Assembly (NCBI GenBank): GCA_037349315.1
Contig: JBAIAC010000020.1
Location: 744,001 to 808,000 of the forward strand
Origin: Chelydra serpentina
Taxonomy: Eukaryota; Chordata; Testudines; Chelydridae
Direction: 5' to 3'
DNA: 64,000 nucleotides
Positions within the stretch are counted from its first letter, which is position 1. The number at the start of each line of letters is the position of its first letter. The notes beneath the pieces were generated by a model that was not told the DNA's origin, ran no database searches, and saw only the letters and a program-made list of their open reading frames with translations. Shown piece after piece: positions 10,225 through 20,982 of the stretch. A program made the position numbers and the translations under genes.

Positions 10225-10445
10225 CCACCCCTGAGTGATGTAAGTTACACCGACCTAAAGACCGGCATGGACAGTGCAATGTGGGCAGAAGAAGCTCTCC
10301 CACCGACATAGCTACTGCCACTCATGGGGCTGGAGTAGTTAAGCCAACTGGAGAGCTCTCCCGTTAGCTCAGAGTGGTTACATTAGAGATCTTGGTGCTG
10401 TACAGAGTGGTTACATTAGAGAGCTCTGCTGCTGTAAACTCCCTC
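10225..10445. mobile_element. MITE (non-autonomous DNA transposon)
   Basis: It contains CTGAGTGATGTAAGTTACACCGACC and CTCCCACCGACATAGCTACTGCC, with internally complementary segments. These are features of a MITE family common in turtle and crocodile genomes; fragments also occur at 13025-13085 and 34921-35392. Copy B keeps only the first part (58764-58896). Confidence 0.5.
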
Positions 10446-10749
10446 GTGTAGCTCTTAGAAGCTATAAACAGATACCAGAGAGTTAAAGCTCATTACCATA
10501 AAAGGCCTGAGGCAGGGAGAGAGAATGCCCAGGCTAGGAGGGACAGCCTACATACACAAGGTGTGGAAAAGGTCCTATCCCAAGAGATGATGCAAGTCTA
10601 GCCAGAGGCACATGGGTAATATTTGCATGAAATATGGACATTTTGCAGCTGTTTGCAGCATCAGAGCAGTTATGGAGCTGATTCAGATTACAGACAATCA
10701 AGAGCCATTCTTTTTGGGATCCATCACTTGTGAAAATGATCAGGGGCTG

Positions 10750-11158
10750 GGACTCATGACTTATGAGGAGAGGCTGAGGGAACTGGGCTTATTTAGTTTT
10801 CAGAAGAGAAGAATAAGGTAGGAGTTGATATAAGCCTTCAACTACCTGAAAGAGGATGGAACTAGAGTGTTCTCAGTGGTGGCAGATGACAGAACAAGGA
10901 GTAATGGTCTCAAGTTGCAGTGGGGGAGGTCTAAGTTGGATATTAGGAAAAACTTTTTCACTAGTAGGGTGGTGAAGCACTGGAATGGGTTACTTAGGGA
11001 GGTGGTGGACTCTCCATCCTTAGAGGCTTTTAAGGCTCGGGTTGACAAAGCCCTGGCTGGGATGATTTACTTGGTGTTGGTCCTTCTTTGACCAGGGGGT
11101 TGGACTAGATGACCTCCTGAGCTCTCTTACAATCCTAATCTTCTATGATTCTATTAAC
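10750..11158 (+). mobile_element. CR1 LINE 3' end
   Basis: The plus strand encodes the CR1 C-terminal signature ([11 protein letters not shown], then [14 protein letters not shown]). It ends with TCTATGATTCTATTA. The copy is 5'-truncated and frameshifted. Confidence 0.8.
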
Positions 11159-11407
11159 CATTATGGCTAATAAGTATGTAATGAACCAATGTACTACGTT
11201 CATTCTAGTGAATGAATTCTTCACCAGACTTGGAATCCCAATGGGGTCCCAGTGGCACTCCTGTCAAATCAAGGGAGAAACTTTGAATGTGAAGTGTTTC
11301 AGCAGCTTTGTGAGACCCTATGGGCTCCACAAAACCTGCCCTCGCCCCGCACACCCAGGGCAGCGTGATAGGACGGTAGAAAGTTTCAGTCCGACTCAGG
11401 GGTTTTA

Positions 11408-11975
11408 CAGATTCCTAGATTCCTAGGACAAAAGGGACCACTGTGATCATCTAGTCTGAGTCCTGTATAGCACAGGCCAGAGACCTGCCCTGAAATAATT
11501 CCTAGAGCAGATGGTTTAGGAAAACATCCAATCTTGAGTCAAAACCTGACAGTGATGGACAATCCACTACGACCCTTGTTAAATGAGTCATTTCCAGCCT
11601 GAATATGTCTAGCTTCAACTTCCAGGTATTGGATCCTGTTCCCCCTTTCTCTGCTAGATTTAAGAACCCATTATGAAACACTTGTTCCCTGAGTAGATCC
11701 TCACAGAGTGTGATCCAGTCACCCCTTAACCTTCTCTTTGTTACGCTCGAGATCTTTGAGCCCATCATTATAAAGCAGGTTTTCTAATCCTTACCTCAAT
11801 CTTATGGCTCTTCTCTGAGCCCTCGCCAATTCTTCAACCTTTTTCTTGAATTGGGGACACCAGAACTGGACACAGTATTCCAGCATCGGTCACACCAGTG
11901 CCAAATGCAGAGGTAAAATAAACTATCTACTCGTATTAGAAATTCCCTTGGTTATGCATCTGGCTCTGTGTCCCG
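11408..11975 (-). mobile_element. Old CR1 LINE fragment
   Basis: The minus strand ends in a CR1 tail (CCTAGGAATCTAGGAATC-like) and encodes a decayed C-terminal CR1 region (R-R-L-R-G-D-W-I-T-L). It matches 59428-59995 in copy B and is more divergent than the CR1 at 3340-9868. Confidence 0.7.
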
Positions 11976-12359
11976 TGTTCCTAAAGAGACCAGCTGAGGG
12001 CGGCTGGGAAACACCCCCAGGATTCAGAGACATGGCAGTTTCTTTTTACTCTTTTAACACTTAACAAAAGTTAAAATTAATTGTATTGTAAAATCATACA
12101 TGTGGCTAGATAGGTCCTGGTATCATCCCCTGCTCTATCCACTAGACTCCTTCCCTAGGCCAGAATAAACCCCAGAAGTCCTGACTTCCAGCCCCTCTGC
12201 TCTATCCACTAGACCCCATTCCACTTCCCAAGACAGAATAGACCCCAGGAGTTCTAGCTCCCAGGACACAGCTATGCCGTGTCTGATGGGTGGGGCTGGA
12301 GAATCACAGGTTGCTCACAGGGCTATTCAAAGCCAGAGCAAAGGGAAAAGGCCACTCAC
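11976..12359. other. Unassigned stretch with short repeated phrases
   Basis: Contains repeated phrases such as TGCTCTATCCACTAGAC at 12131 and 12198, probably an old interspersed repeat. No gene is visible. Confidence 0.4.
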
Positions 12360-12480
12360 CCCAAAGCCAGGCCAGGAGGATGGGGATCTTTGTATTCCCG
12401 GCTCCAGCGCAGGCAACCAATCTCCTGCCAAGAGGGTGCCAATCTGGGAGCAGGAGGCGCCCGGGAAACCCCATGTTCAT
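12360..12480 (-). CDS. Candidate signal-peptide first exon (gene 2)
   Basis: Same structure as the exon at 60380-60500: ATG at 12478-12480, 40 codons plus one base, then a G|GTGAGT donor in phase 1. The encoded C-terminal segment K-I-P-I-L-L-A-W-L-W-G is hydrophobic. The conservation between copies does not by itself show function, since the copies are recent. Confidence 0.35.
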
Positions 12481-12748
12481 AGCACAGGCCTTGTGGGGCA
12501 GCGTGGCCAGGTGTTAGGGCAGGCGATCGTCCTTGCGAGAGAGGCAGGCTGAGCTCGGTGTGACAGTATAGGCTGGGAGGCTGGGGTGATGGGTCAGGCA
12601 CACAAGGAGGCAGGGACCCAAGGGAACAGGAGATGTGACAGGGCTCTCACTGTAGACACCCCTCCCTCCGCGCTTCCGTGCAGTGTCCCAGTGGGTGTGT
12701 GCAACTGAGCCCAAAGAGGAGAAGTGACCCTTGTGCCCTGAGCTGTGG

Positions 12749-12762
12749 CTTTATTTATATCA
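12749..12762 (-). promoter_or_regulatory. Candidate TATA box, gene 2
   Basis: The minus strand carries CCAAT then ATATAAATAAAG about 270 bp upstream of the candidate first ATG. It is identical in arrangement to copy B. Confidence 0.3.
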
Positions 12763-13024
12763 TTGGATTGTGAAATATGTATTCCTGGAACATGATGAGC
12801 AAACAAACCCCTTTTGGAACGGCCGGTTCTGGGACATGGGGTGGAGGGGCTGTTCCTGGAGCCTCACAGGGAGTCAGCAGAATTGATCCACGGAGGCCTG
12901 GTGGACACGGGACAGGCGCACGGGTTGGACTGAGTGTGCAAGGATCAGCCCATGCTGTTAAAGCGATGCTGACGGCTGTGTGGGTGCCTTTAGTCGAGTT
13001 GAAGGAGGCTGAGGCTTGGTCTGG

Positions 13025-13085
13025 TTGACACTTAAACCTTAGATCGACCCAGCTACATCGCTCAGTGGTGTGAAAAATTCAGAGC
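13025..13085. mobile_element. MITE fragment
   Basis: Contains TAGATCGACCCAGCTACATCGCTCAG followed by TGAAAAATTCAGAGCCCTGG. This resembles the end of the MITE at 34921-35392. Copy B has the same fragment near 61047-61107. Confidence 0.45.
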
Positions 13086-13974
13086 CCTGGAGACGGTGAA
13101 CAGTGAGCCCTTTCCCTCCTCTCCAATGCCAACCTCCCATCTGCCACAGTCTCCAGCAGAGCTGAGGGGTCAGGGCTAGAGGGGGTGGATGGTTACAGCT
13201 CAGGGAGGGGAGGGGGCTCCTCTGTGGTGGGACTGAACTTTTGGGGCTAGTTACTGTAGTGAGGGGGCAGATCTGGGGGATGGGACAGAGGAACCCACAG
13301 CGTCGGCTGGGACAGAGATGGGAGATCGGGTGCTTCCCATGAGGCAGAGAACTGACCCTTGGTCCCTGCAAACCGGCTGGCTCCTACATATAACCCAGGG
13401 GTCAGGCGGGGGCAGCTGCACCGAGGGCTGAATCAGGCTGTCCCAAACCCCACCCTGGGGCCCCCCCCCCTCCCTCCCTGTGACATCAGCCAGGCTTGTT
13501 TGGCTGGCTCAGCCCCTCAGGAAGCATCTTTCCTCCTGGTCTGTTCCAGGCGTGTGACCCCAGCCAGGGCCACGCTGTTCGAGCCCAGAGTGTGTGGTGG
13601 AGGATCGCAGAGCCAGGGAAATCTGTCTGGGAACTGTGAGCCAGGTCACTGAGGGGTGCAGGCTGCTAGCAAAGCTACTGCCTCGTGGGGATCCCCCCAG
13701 TACCGGGTTTACCATGGCACCAGGCCCAGAGTCAGAAGAGGCCCTGCCCAGCCCAATAACCCTGCCTGCTGAGCCGTCCAGGAAAGCTGCCCTTCCCCCG
13801 CTGAGCCCCTACCCGCCTCTTTACACTCCTATTCCACTCCAGCACCCCCCCCCCATGCCCCATCCCCAAGCTACGCCTCCCGGGGGACTGCACCAGGGGT
13901 CGGGCGTGCCCTGGCCCCAACCCGCTCCGATCCGCTGGCTCATGCTAGGGGGTGGTTTTCCCACTGCCCCCTAA

Positions 13975-14345
13975 GCCTGGAGTGGAGATGGAGTGGTGGG
14001 AAAGGGGCGTGGGATTGGTAAGAGAAGGGGGCAGGGGAAGCCAGGGTGGGGGGAAGCGGGGGTTGGGGGAAAGAGGCAGTGAGGACGAAGGGGGTGGGAC
14101 GGTGAGGAGATGGAGCTGTGGGGAAAGGGCATGGGATGGGGAAGAGAAGGGGATGGCGGAAGCGGGGGCAGGGAGAAGTGGGGGCTGGGGAAAAGAGGCA
14201 GTGGGGATGAAGGAGATGGAATAGGGAGGAGATGGGGCAATGGGAAAAGGGCAAGGGATGGGGAAGGGAAAAGGATGGGGGAAGCGGCGAAGAAGCGGGT
14301 GGGATAGGGAGGAGAAGGGGATGGGGGAAGCGGGGGAAGATGGGA
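13975..14345 (+). repeat. Purine-rich minisatellite (copy A)
   Basis: A degenerate tandem array of GGGGAAG/GGGATGGGGAAG-type units, almost free of pyrimidines on the plus strand. It makes long but meaningless open frames on both strands. It could form triplex or G-quadruplex structures. It lies about 1.2 kb upstream of the candidate gene 2 promoter. Confidence 0.75.
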
Positions 14346-14445
14346 AGCTGGAGCCCTGCATACAGCATCTCATTGGCAGAAGCTGGGGCTCCCCTGTTAA
14401 GCAGGCCAATCGTATCCTCACCCTGACATGCCCCACCTCCCCTGC

Positions 14446-14779
14446 ATAAGAACATAAGAACATAAGGAAGGCCGTACTAGGTCAGACCAAAGGTCCATCC
14501 AGCCCAGTATCCTGTCCACCGACAGTGGCCAATGCCAGGTGCCCCGGAGTGAGTGGACCTAACAGGTAATGATCAAGTGATCTCTCTCCTGCCATCCATC
14601 ACCCACCTCTGACAAACAGAGGCTAAGGACACCATTCCTTACCCATCCTGGTTAATAGCCATTAATGGACTTCATCTCCATGAATGTATCCAGTTCTCTT
14701 TTAAACCCTGTTATAGTCCTAGCCTTCACAGCCTCCTCAGGCAAGGAGTTCCACAGGTTCACTGTGCGCTGTGTGAAGA
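14446..14779 (-). mobile_element. CR1/L3-group LINE 3' end
   Basis: The 3' tail consists of ATAAGAACATAAGAACATAAGG units in plus-strand reading. Next come GGTCAGACCAAAGGTCCATC and CCAGTATCCTGTCC, hallmarks of a widespread sauropsid CR1-group repeat. It abuts another CR1 at 14780. Confidence 0.65.
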
Positions 14780-15965
14780 ATCATAGTATCATAGAATCTC
14801 AGAGTTGGAAGGGACCTCAGGAGGTATCTAGTCCAACCCCCTGCTCAAAGCTGGACCAACCCCAACTAAATCATCCCAGCCAGGGCTTTGTCAAGCCTGA
14901 CCTTAAAAACCTCTAAGGGAGAAGATTCCACCACCTCCCTAGGTAACCCATTCCAGTGCTTCACCACCCTACTAGTGAAAATGTTTTTCCTATCCAACCT
15001 AAACCTCCCCATCTGCAACTTGAGACCATTACTCCTTGTTCTGTCATCTTCTACCACTAACAGTCTAGATCCAGCCTCTTTGGAACACCCTTTCAGGTAG
15101 TTGAAAGCAGCTATCAAATCCCCCCTCACTCTTCTCTTCTGCAGGCTAAACAATCCCAGTTCCCTCAGCCTCTCCTCATAAGTCATGTGCTCCAACCCCA
15201 TAATCATTTCTGTTGCCCTCTGCTGGACACTTTCCAATTTATCCACATCCTTCTTTAGTGTGGGGCCCAAAACTGGACACAGTACTCCAAATGATGCCTC
15301 ACCAGTGCCGAATAGAGGGGAATAATCACGTCCCTCGATCTGCTGGAAATGCCCCTACTTATACAACCCAAAATGCCATTAGTCTTCTTGGCAACAAGGG
15401 CAGACTGTTGACTCATATTCAGCTTTTCGTCCACTGTAACCCCTAGGTCCTTTTCTGCAGAACTGCTGCCCAGCCATTCGGTCCCTAGTCTGTAGCAGTG
15501 CATAGGATTCTTCCATCCTAAGTGCAGGACTCTACACTTGTCCTTGTTAAACCTCATCATATTTATTTTGGCCCAATCCTATAATTTGTCTAGGTCCCTC
15601 TGTATCCTATTCCTACCCTCCAGCGTATCAACCACTCCTCCCAGTTTAGTGTCATCTGCAAACTTGCTAAGGGTGCAGTCCACACTATCCTCCAGATCGT
15701 TAATGAAGATATTGAACAAAGCCGACCCCAGCACCGACCCTTGGGGCACTCCACTTGATACCGGCTGCCAACTAGACATGGAGCCATTGGTCACTACCCG
15801 TTGAGCCCGACCATCTAGCCAGTTTTCTATCCACCTTACCGTCCATTCATCCAGCCCATACTTCTTTAACTTGCTGGCAATTATACTGTGGGAGACTGTA
15901 TCAAAAGCTTTGCTAAAGTCAAGAAATAGCACATCCACTGCTTTCCCCTCATCCACAGAGCTAGT
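14780..15965 (-). mobile_element. CR1 LINE, 5'-truncated
   Basis: The 3' tail ATCATAGTATCATAGAATC at 14780 leads into the C-terminal CR1 region and then the RT block with [12 protein letters not shown] and F-A-D-D-T-K-L-G-G. Small deletions break the frame near 15.06 and 15.25 kb. It is truncated at about 15965, where another LINE begins in the same orientation. Confidence 0.82.
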
Positions 15966-17360
15966 TCTTTTATTAGTTTTTAACCTGCTGCCCACTAATT
16001 TCATTGGGTGGCCCTTAGTTCTTCTATTATGAGAACAGGTAAATAACTTTTCCTTATTCACTTCCTCCACACCACTCATAATTTTATCTACCTCTATCAT
16101 ATCCCCCCTTAGTCTCCTCTTTTCCAAGATAAAAAGGCTTAGCCTCTTTAATCTCTCCTCATATGGGACCTGTTCCAGACCCCTAATCATTTTAGTTGCC
16201 CTTCTCTGAACCTTTTCTAATGCCAGTATATCCTTTTTGAGATGAGGAGTCCACAATTGTACGCAGTATTCAAGATGTGGGAGCACTATGGATTTGTATA
16301 AGGGCAATAAGATATTCTCCGTCTTATTCTCTATCCCTCTTTTAATGATTCCTAACATCCTGTTTGCTTTTTTGACTGCCGCTGCACACTGCATGGACGT
16401 CTTCAGAGAACTATCCACGATGACTCCAAGATCTTTTTCCTGATTAGTTGTAGCTAAATTAACCCCCATCATATTGTATGTATAGCTGGGGTTATTTTTT
16501 CCAATGTGCATTACTTTACATTTATCCACATTAAATTTCATTTGCAATTTTGTTGCCCAATCATTTAGTTTTGTGAGTTCTTTTTGAAGTTCTTCGCAGT
16601 CTGCTTCAGTCTTAACTATCTTGAGCAGCTTAGTATCATCTGCAAACTTTGCCACCTCACTGTTTACCCCTTCTTCCAAATCATTTATGAATAAGTTGAA
16701 CAGGATTGGTCCTAGGACTGACCCTTGGGGAACACCACTACTTACCCCTCTCCATTCTGAAAATTTACCCTTTATTCCTACCCTTTGTTCCCTGTCTTTT
16801 AACCAGTTCTCAATCCAGGAAAGGATCTTCCCTCTTATCCCATGGCAACTTAATTTACGTAAGAGCCTTTGGTGAGGGACCTTGTCAAAGACTTTCTGGA
16901 AATCTAAGTACACTATGTCCACTGGATCCCCCTTGTCCACATGTTTGTTGACCCCATTCAAAGAACTCTAATAGATTAGTAAAATATAATTTCCCTTTAC
17001 AGAAACCATGTTGACTTTTGCCCAACAATTTATGTTCTTTTATGTGCCTGACAATTGTATTCTTTACTATTGTTTCAACTAATTTGCCCGGTACGGATGT
17101 TAGACTTACCGGTCTGTAATTGCTGGGATCACCTCTAGAGCCCTTTTTAAATATTGGCGTTACATGAGCTATCTTCCAGTCATTGGGTCCAGAAGCCGAT
17201 TTAAAGGACAGGTTACAAACCCTAGTTAATAGCTCCCCAATTTCACATTTGAGTTCTTTCAGAACTCTTGGGTGAATGCCATCTGGTGACTTGTTACAGT
17301 TAAGTTTATCAATTAGTTCCAAAACCTTCTCTAGTGACACTTTAATCTGTGACATTTCCG
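15966..17360 (-). mobile_element. CR1/L3-type LINE reverse transcriptase fragment
   Basis: The minus strand encodes [26 protein letters not shown] and F-A-D-D-T-K-L, plus an N-terminal P-I-F-K-K-G-S-R-G-D-P-S-N-Y-R-P-V-S-L block in a second frame near 17.1 kb. It differs from the CR1 at 14780-15965 and is A+T richer. Its frame runs by chance into the next CR1, giving one 460-codon reading frame with two RT cores (15579-16961). Confidence 0.8.
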
Positions 17361-17382
17361 CATCTGTACTACCCTGATGAGC

Positions 17383-17680
17383 CTCCCCAGACACCCTCCC
17401 CACTGAGCCCCAACCACCTGCACCTGGAACCCCACCCAAATGAACCCCACCTCCCCTGCACACAGACCCCCCCGCTGAGACCCAAACACCTTCACCTGGA
17501 TCCCCTGCAGAGTCCTATTGCCCCTGCACCTGGAACCCCACAATGAGCTTCTGTGCATCTAGATCTCCCTCTGTGCCACCCGCAACCAGATTGCCCCACA
17601 GAGAACTCCCTTGCACCCGCCTAGATCCCCCCCACTACTAAGTCCCTCTGCACTTGGATCCTGCTGCGGGGCTCAGCCTA
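17383..17680. repeat. C-rich degenerate tandem repeat
   Basis: Recurrent phrases such as CACCTGGAACCCCAC and GCACCTGGA(A/T)CC at irregular 30-60 bp spacing suggest an old minisatellite or a GC-rich repeat. No coding evidence. Confidence 0.5.
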
Positions 17681-18714
17681 CTCACCCACACCTGGTGCGC
17701 CTGGCACAGGGGGGCAGAGCCCCAGGGTGTTTCTGGGGCAGGCCTGGCTCTTGCACTGTGTCACGGTCGGGTGCAGCCAAGTCCCTGTCCCAGGGTGGGG
17801 TGGGCGGAGGCTGCAGGGTAATCTCCCATCTCCATGCAACCAGTGGCCTGTGCTCCCCACTGCCATGTGGGAGCCTCCACACTTATTTATTGACAAAAAC
17901 ATTTGCAGAATTTTAAAATATTGTGCACAGAATTTTTATTTTTTTGGTGCAAAATCCCCTCAGGAATATGGGGTGCTGCACAGCTGTGATGGTGGGACTG
18001 TGAGGAAGGTGGTGGGCAGTGGGGAGGCCTATGGGAGGTGGGTGCTAGGCGAGCAGTGTGGTGTGCAGGATGCTGTGCAGTTGTGGTGGGAGGCCAGCGG
18101 GCAGGTCTCTGGGAGGGGTGGGGGCTGGGAATAGAGATCTGTGGTAGAGGTCTCTGGGCAAGGGGATGTTGGGCATAAGGGTGGGGACTGGGCAGGGAGG
18201 AGGTGTAGTGCGAGCCCAAACTCGAGGGGAAGGGGCATGCTGGCAGCACAGGGCTGGGCAGGCCAGTGTGCGTCTGGCAGATGCAGGTTCGTAAACAGTT
18301 CCCTCCTGCTGGGCTGCGCAGAGCGGTGCTGCTCCTGCCGGGCTGTGCCTCAATTCCCCCACCGCGCCCTTCACTCTGGAGACTGACCATCCCACCCCCC
18401 TGCACCGTGCCCCATGGGGGCCCACACATATGTTTGGCGCTGGACCCACAAAAAGTTATTCCTGCCCTATTCATGCAAAATAGGCTTGAACTTGTGTATC
18501 TTAGATGCTACCCTTAAACCGACAGTTCCTGTCTGTCATTATAACTCCTGATTCAGAGCTCAAAAGGGAATATTAACATTTGGATGAATCTTGGGTAAAA
18601 TAATGTCATTGTCTATCAGTCTCTTGGAAGTTTGTAATAGACTGCCTAATGGATAAATTGCCCTATGCTAAATTGTGTAACTAATTACTGATGATGTTTA
18701 GAAAGCAAAGGTTA
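17681..18714. other. Intergenic stretch, mostly unassigned
   Basis: No gene recognised. Around 17885-17990 an AT-rich phrase (TTTGCAGAATTTTAAAATATTGTGCACAG) looks like part of an interspersed repeat. The remainder is GC-rich without clear structure. Confidence 0.4.
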
Positions 18715-18884
18715 CAGAGTCTCCCTGACTTACGGAAATCCGAGTTACCGAAATCCGCACTTACGGAAAAAGCGACGTAAGCTTTTTTTTGCGTAATGGT
18801 CGGAGATATATCTCCGACTGATGCAAATTCCGAGTTACGCACGTGTTCCGGAACAGAACGCTTGCGTAAGTCGGGGAGCGTCTG
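18715..18884. mobile_element. Tigger/pogo-like MITE with TA target duplication
   Basis: A 170-bp element with inverted ends (CAGAGTCTCCCTGACTTACG at the left; the right end reversed reads CAGACGCTCCCCGACTTACG), flanked by TA on both sides. The TIR type and TA duplication suggest the Tc1/mariner superfamily, pogo branch. Almost the whole element is palindromic. Confidence 0.7.
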
Positions 18885-18989
18885 TACATCAAAAGCCTCT
18901 TGTTTAACCAGGACTGTGTGGTCAAGTGGATACTAGAACACTGTATAAAAAGACCCTTGGGTCCTGATTCTGTCAATCAGAATCCAGGC

Positions 18990-20000
18990 TAGTGAGGGGC
19001 TGTGTCACCCCTGCCCTGCAGCCTGGGGTGCCCTATATAATTCCACGTTGCTGTAGCCTCCAGTCTGTACTGCTCACAAACAGCCCCCAAAACGTAAGTT
19101 GTTCCCAGCTATGTCTTTGTGGGCTGCAGCCAGCCAGCCATGCCTTGGCTCCTATCAGCATTAAAGATTACCACAGGGTGACCCCCATGAACTCCCAGTC
19201 CCAGATTCCCCCCCCGCAGAAATGTGTCCTGTACTGCCCAGTCAGTGCAAATATGTTGAGTCCATTATTCCCTTTAGCGAATAATATGCACACAACTTGT
19301 TACCCCAAATGGAGTTACCCAGATGCTTCAATCTGAACCCACTGGATTAGATAAAACAATAAAACAAGTTTATTAACTACAAAGAGATTTTAAGCGAGCA
19401 CAAGGAATGAGGCATAAAAGTCAGAAATGGATACAAGAAAAATAAAGATAAAACACTTACCGGTGCCTAACCTAACTAACTATATTAGAGTCAAAGCAAA
19501 AATTTCTCACCACATGCTTTTAGCAGATTACTGAACAAACTCTCAGGTCAAGACCCCGTCCCAGAATCCAATGACCGTTTTCTTTTGTCTTTTTAGGTGC
19601 AACGACAGATACAGACAGGGACAGAGAGGGGGTGCCTTGGTGTGTCTGCCCCTTCTCATTAGAGTCCTCTCCTCTCTTGGGAAGCATTTCCAGCTGGGAG
19701 TTGGGTGACAGGCAGTCTGTGTGGAAGGGAACTCCATGCTGTTTCTTTGCTAAGATGCATACTTTTGAACCTGCCCCTTTCTTGCCCCAAAATGGCCACT
19801 TAGCGAGTCCTGGCCCATCAGCCGTGTTTACACCTGGCTGGGGCATCAGCTTGACCTTTGGCTGTAAGGGAGTTGTTTGGCCACTCCCCAGACCACTCTG
19901 GATACCATACTTTTTGTCATGGTCTCAGCATACAGGGCATTCCTTGTACAAAGATTATTACAGTACAGTGTACGGTGTGGACACAGGTATGTTCTGTCAC
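18990..20000. mobile_element. Probable LTR-retroelement fragment
   Basis: Contains GTTTATTAACTACAAAGAGATTTTAAG and other AT-rich phrases resembling solo LTRs common in turtle genomes. A TATATAA and terminal TGTCACACCC-like ends are present. No retroviral coding sequence is visible, so the class (ERV or gypsy) is open. Confidence 0.35.
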
Positions 20001-20111
20001 ACCCACCCTCCAGCTCTACTCCCTCCCCCTGTCCTGAACACTGCCCAGTCTCCTAGGAGCCCCTCCCCGCAGCATGGGAAAGAAGCTTCTGCCTGGCAGA
20101 GCAGTGTTTGT

Positions 20112-20282
20112 AAGAGACCCTACAATAACAAAGCAGCGTATGCAGCCCCAGCCCTAAGGGGAGACCCTACAATAACAAAGCAGAGTGTGCAGCTCAGTCC
20201 TATGGAGAGACCCTACAATAACAAAGCAGTGTTTACAGCCCAGCCCTATGGTGAAACACTACAATAACAAAGCTGTGTAAGC
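20112..20282 (+). repeat. Minisatellite, about 53-bp unit, about 3-4 copies
   Basis: GAGACCCTACAATAACAAAGCAG recurs at about 53-bp intervals, each copy followed by a CAGC/CAGCCC and CCTA phrase. The last copy is degenerate (GAAACACTACAATAAC). Confidence 0.8.
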
Positions 20283-20982
20283 CAAGCCACTGGAAGGTAT
20301 TGGAAAAGTGTGGGAAATAGTCCCCATTTGGGGCCTCTCTGTGTGGTGGGAGCTGGTTCTCAGCTCTCTGGACCAGGCCCACTCTGGGACTCATCCAGCC
20401 AGCAGCTCAGTCCATCCTGCCGTGGCAGCCCCCCAGCACCCCTCACCAACCCCCCAGCCCATTCAAACTGGGTCTCCCCCGTCCCATGCACACACTCAGT
20501 GCTGAATAGGCTGCAGGCCTGGCTCAGGGACGGGAGGGAGCCAGTCATACATGGGGCTCTCAACTTCCCGCAAGGCCCCTTCTTTGGGTCTCTCCCATGC
20601 CATGTCCCTCCTTGGGGCATGCTGGGGACAGGAAAGGGGGCTGGCCTGGGGGGAAGGGGCTTCAGTCTGTACAAAGGGACGTGTTGACCCTTCATGTGGT
20701 GAAGCCTGACATCCCCTCAGTGCTCCCTTTGCCAGGCGAGCAGCTCCTCGCAGTGACTACAGAGTAGGGTGACCATATTTCCCTAAACTGAAAAAGGGGC
20801 ATTGGGTAAGAGCTGGTCAGTGCTCAGGGGAGTTTACTTACAGTACGCAAAAAAGATAAGGCAGTTTCATATATTTTATATTTATGTTCATATATATCTT
20901 GCTTTCATATATTTTACTTAAAACTCAGTAGTTACTGGGATTGTTCCTTGTCTTGCCGTTCTTCACGGTGTGAAGCTGCTTG

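Larger units (their letters stand above)
623..12480 (-). other. 5' part of a second SRCR receptor gene (gene 2)
   Basis: Copy A repeats the 5' portion of gene 1: a candidate promoter (12749-12762), a candidate signal exon (12360-12480), a degenerate SRCR-like exon (about 1800-2035) and one intact SRCR exon (623-952). The rest should lie left of the window. The interval is inflated by a gypsy LTR element, several CR1 copies and a SINE. Whether gene 2 is expressed cannot be judged here. Confidence 0.55.
1..15965. repeat. Segmental duplication, copy A
   Basis: Counterpart of 53466-64000. Larger by the gypsy LTR element (4741 bp plus 5-bp duplication), the SINE (about 180 bp) and 533 bp near 10344-10876. 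Confidence 0.9.

Noticed and set aside
13940..14463. Minus-strand frames of about 170 codons rich in Pro, Ser and Phe
   Set aside because: They arise from the purine-rich minisatellite read in reverse; several frames are open at once, a mark of low complexity.
15538..15804. Plus-strand Ser-rich frames in LINE regions
   Set aside because: These are antisense readings of CR1 reverse transcriptase, repeated at each CR1 copy.
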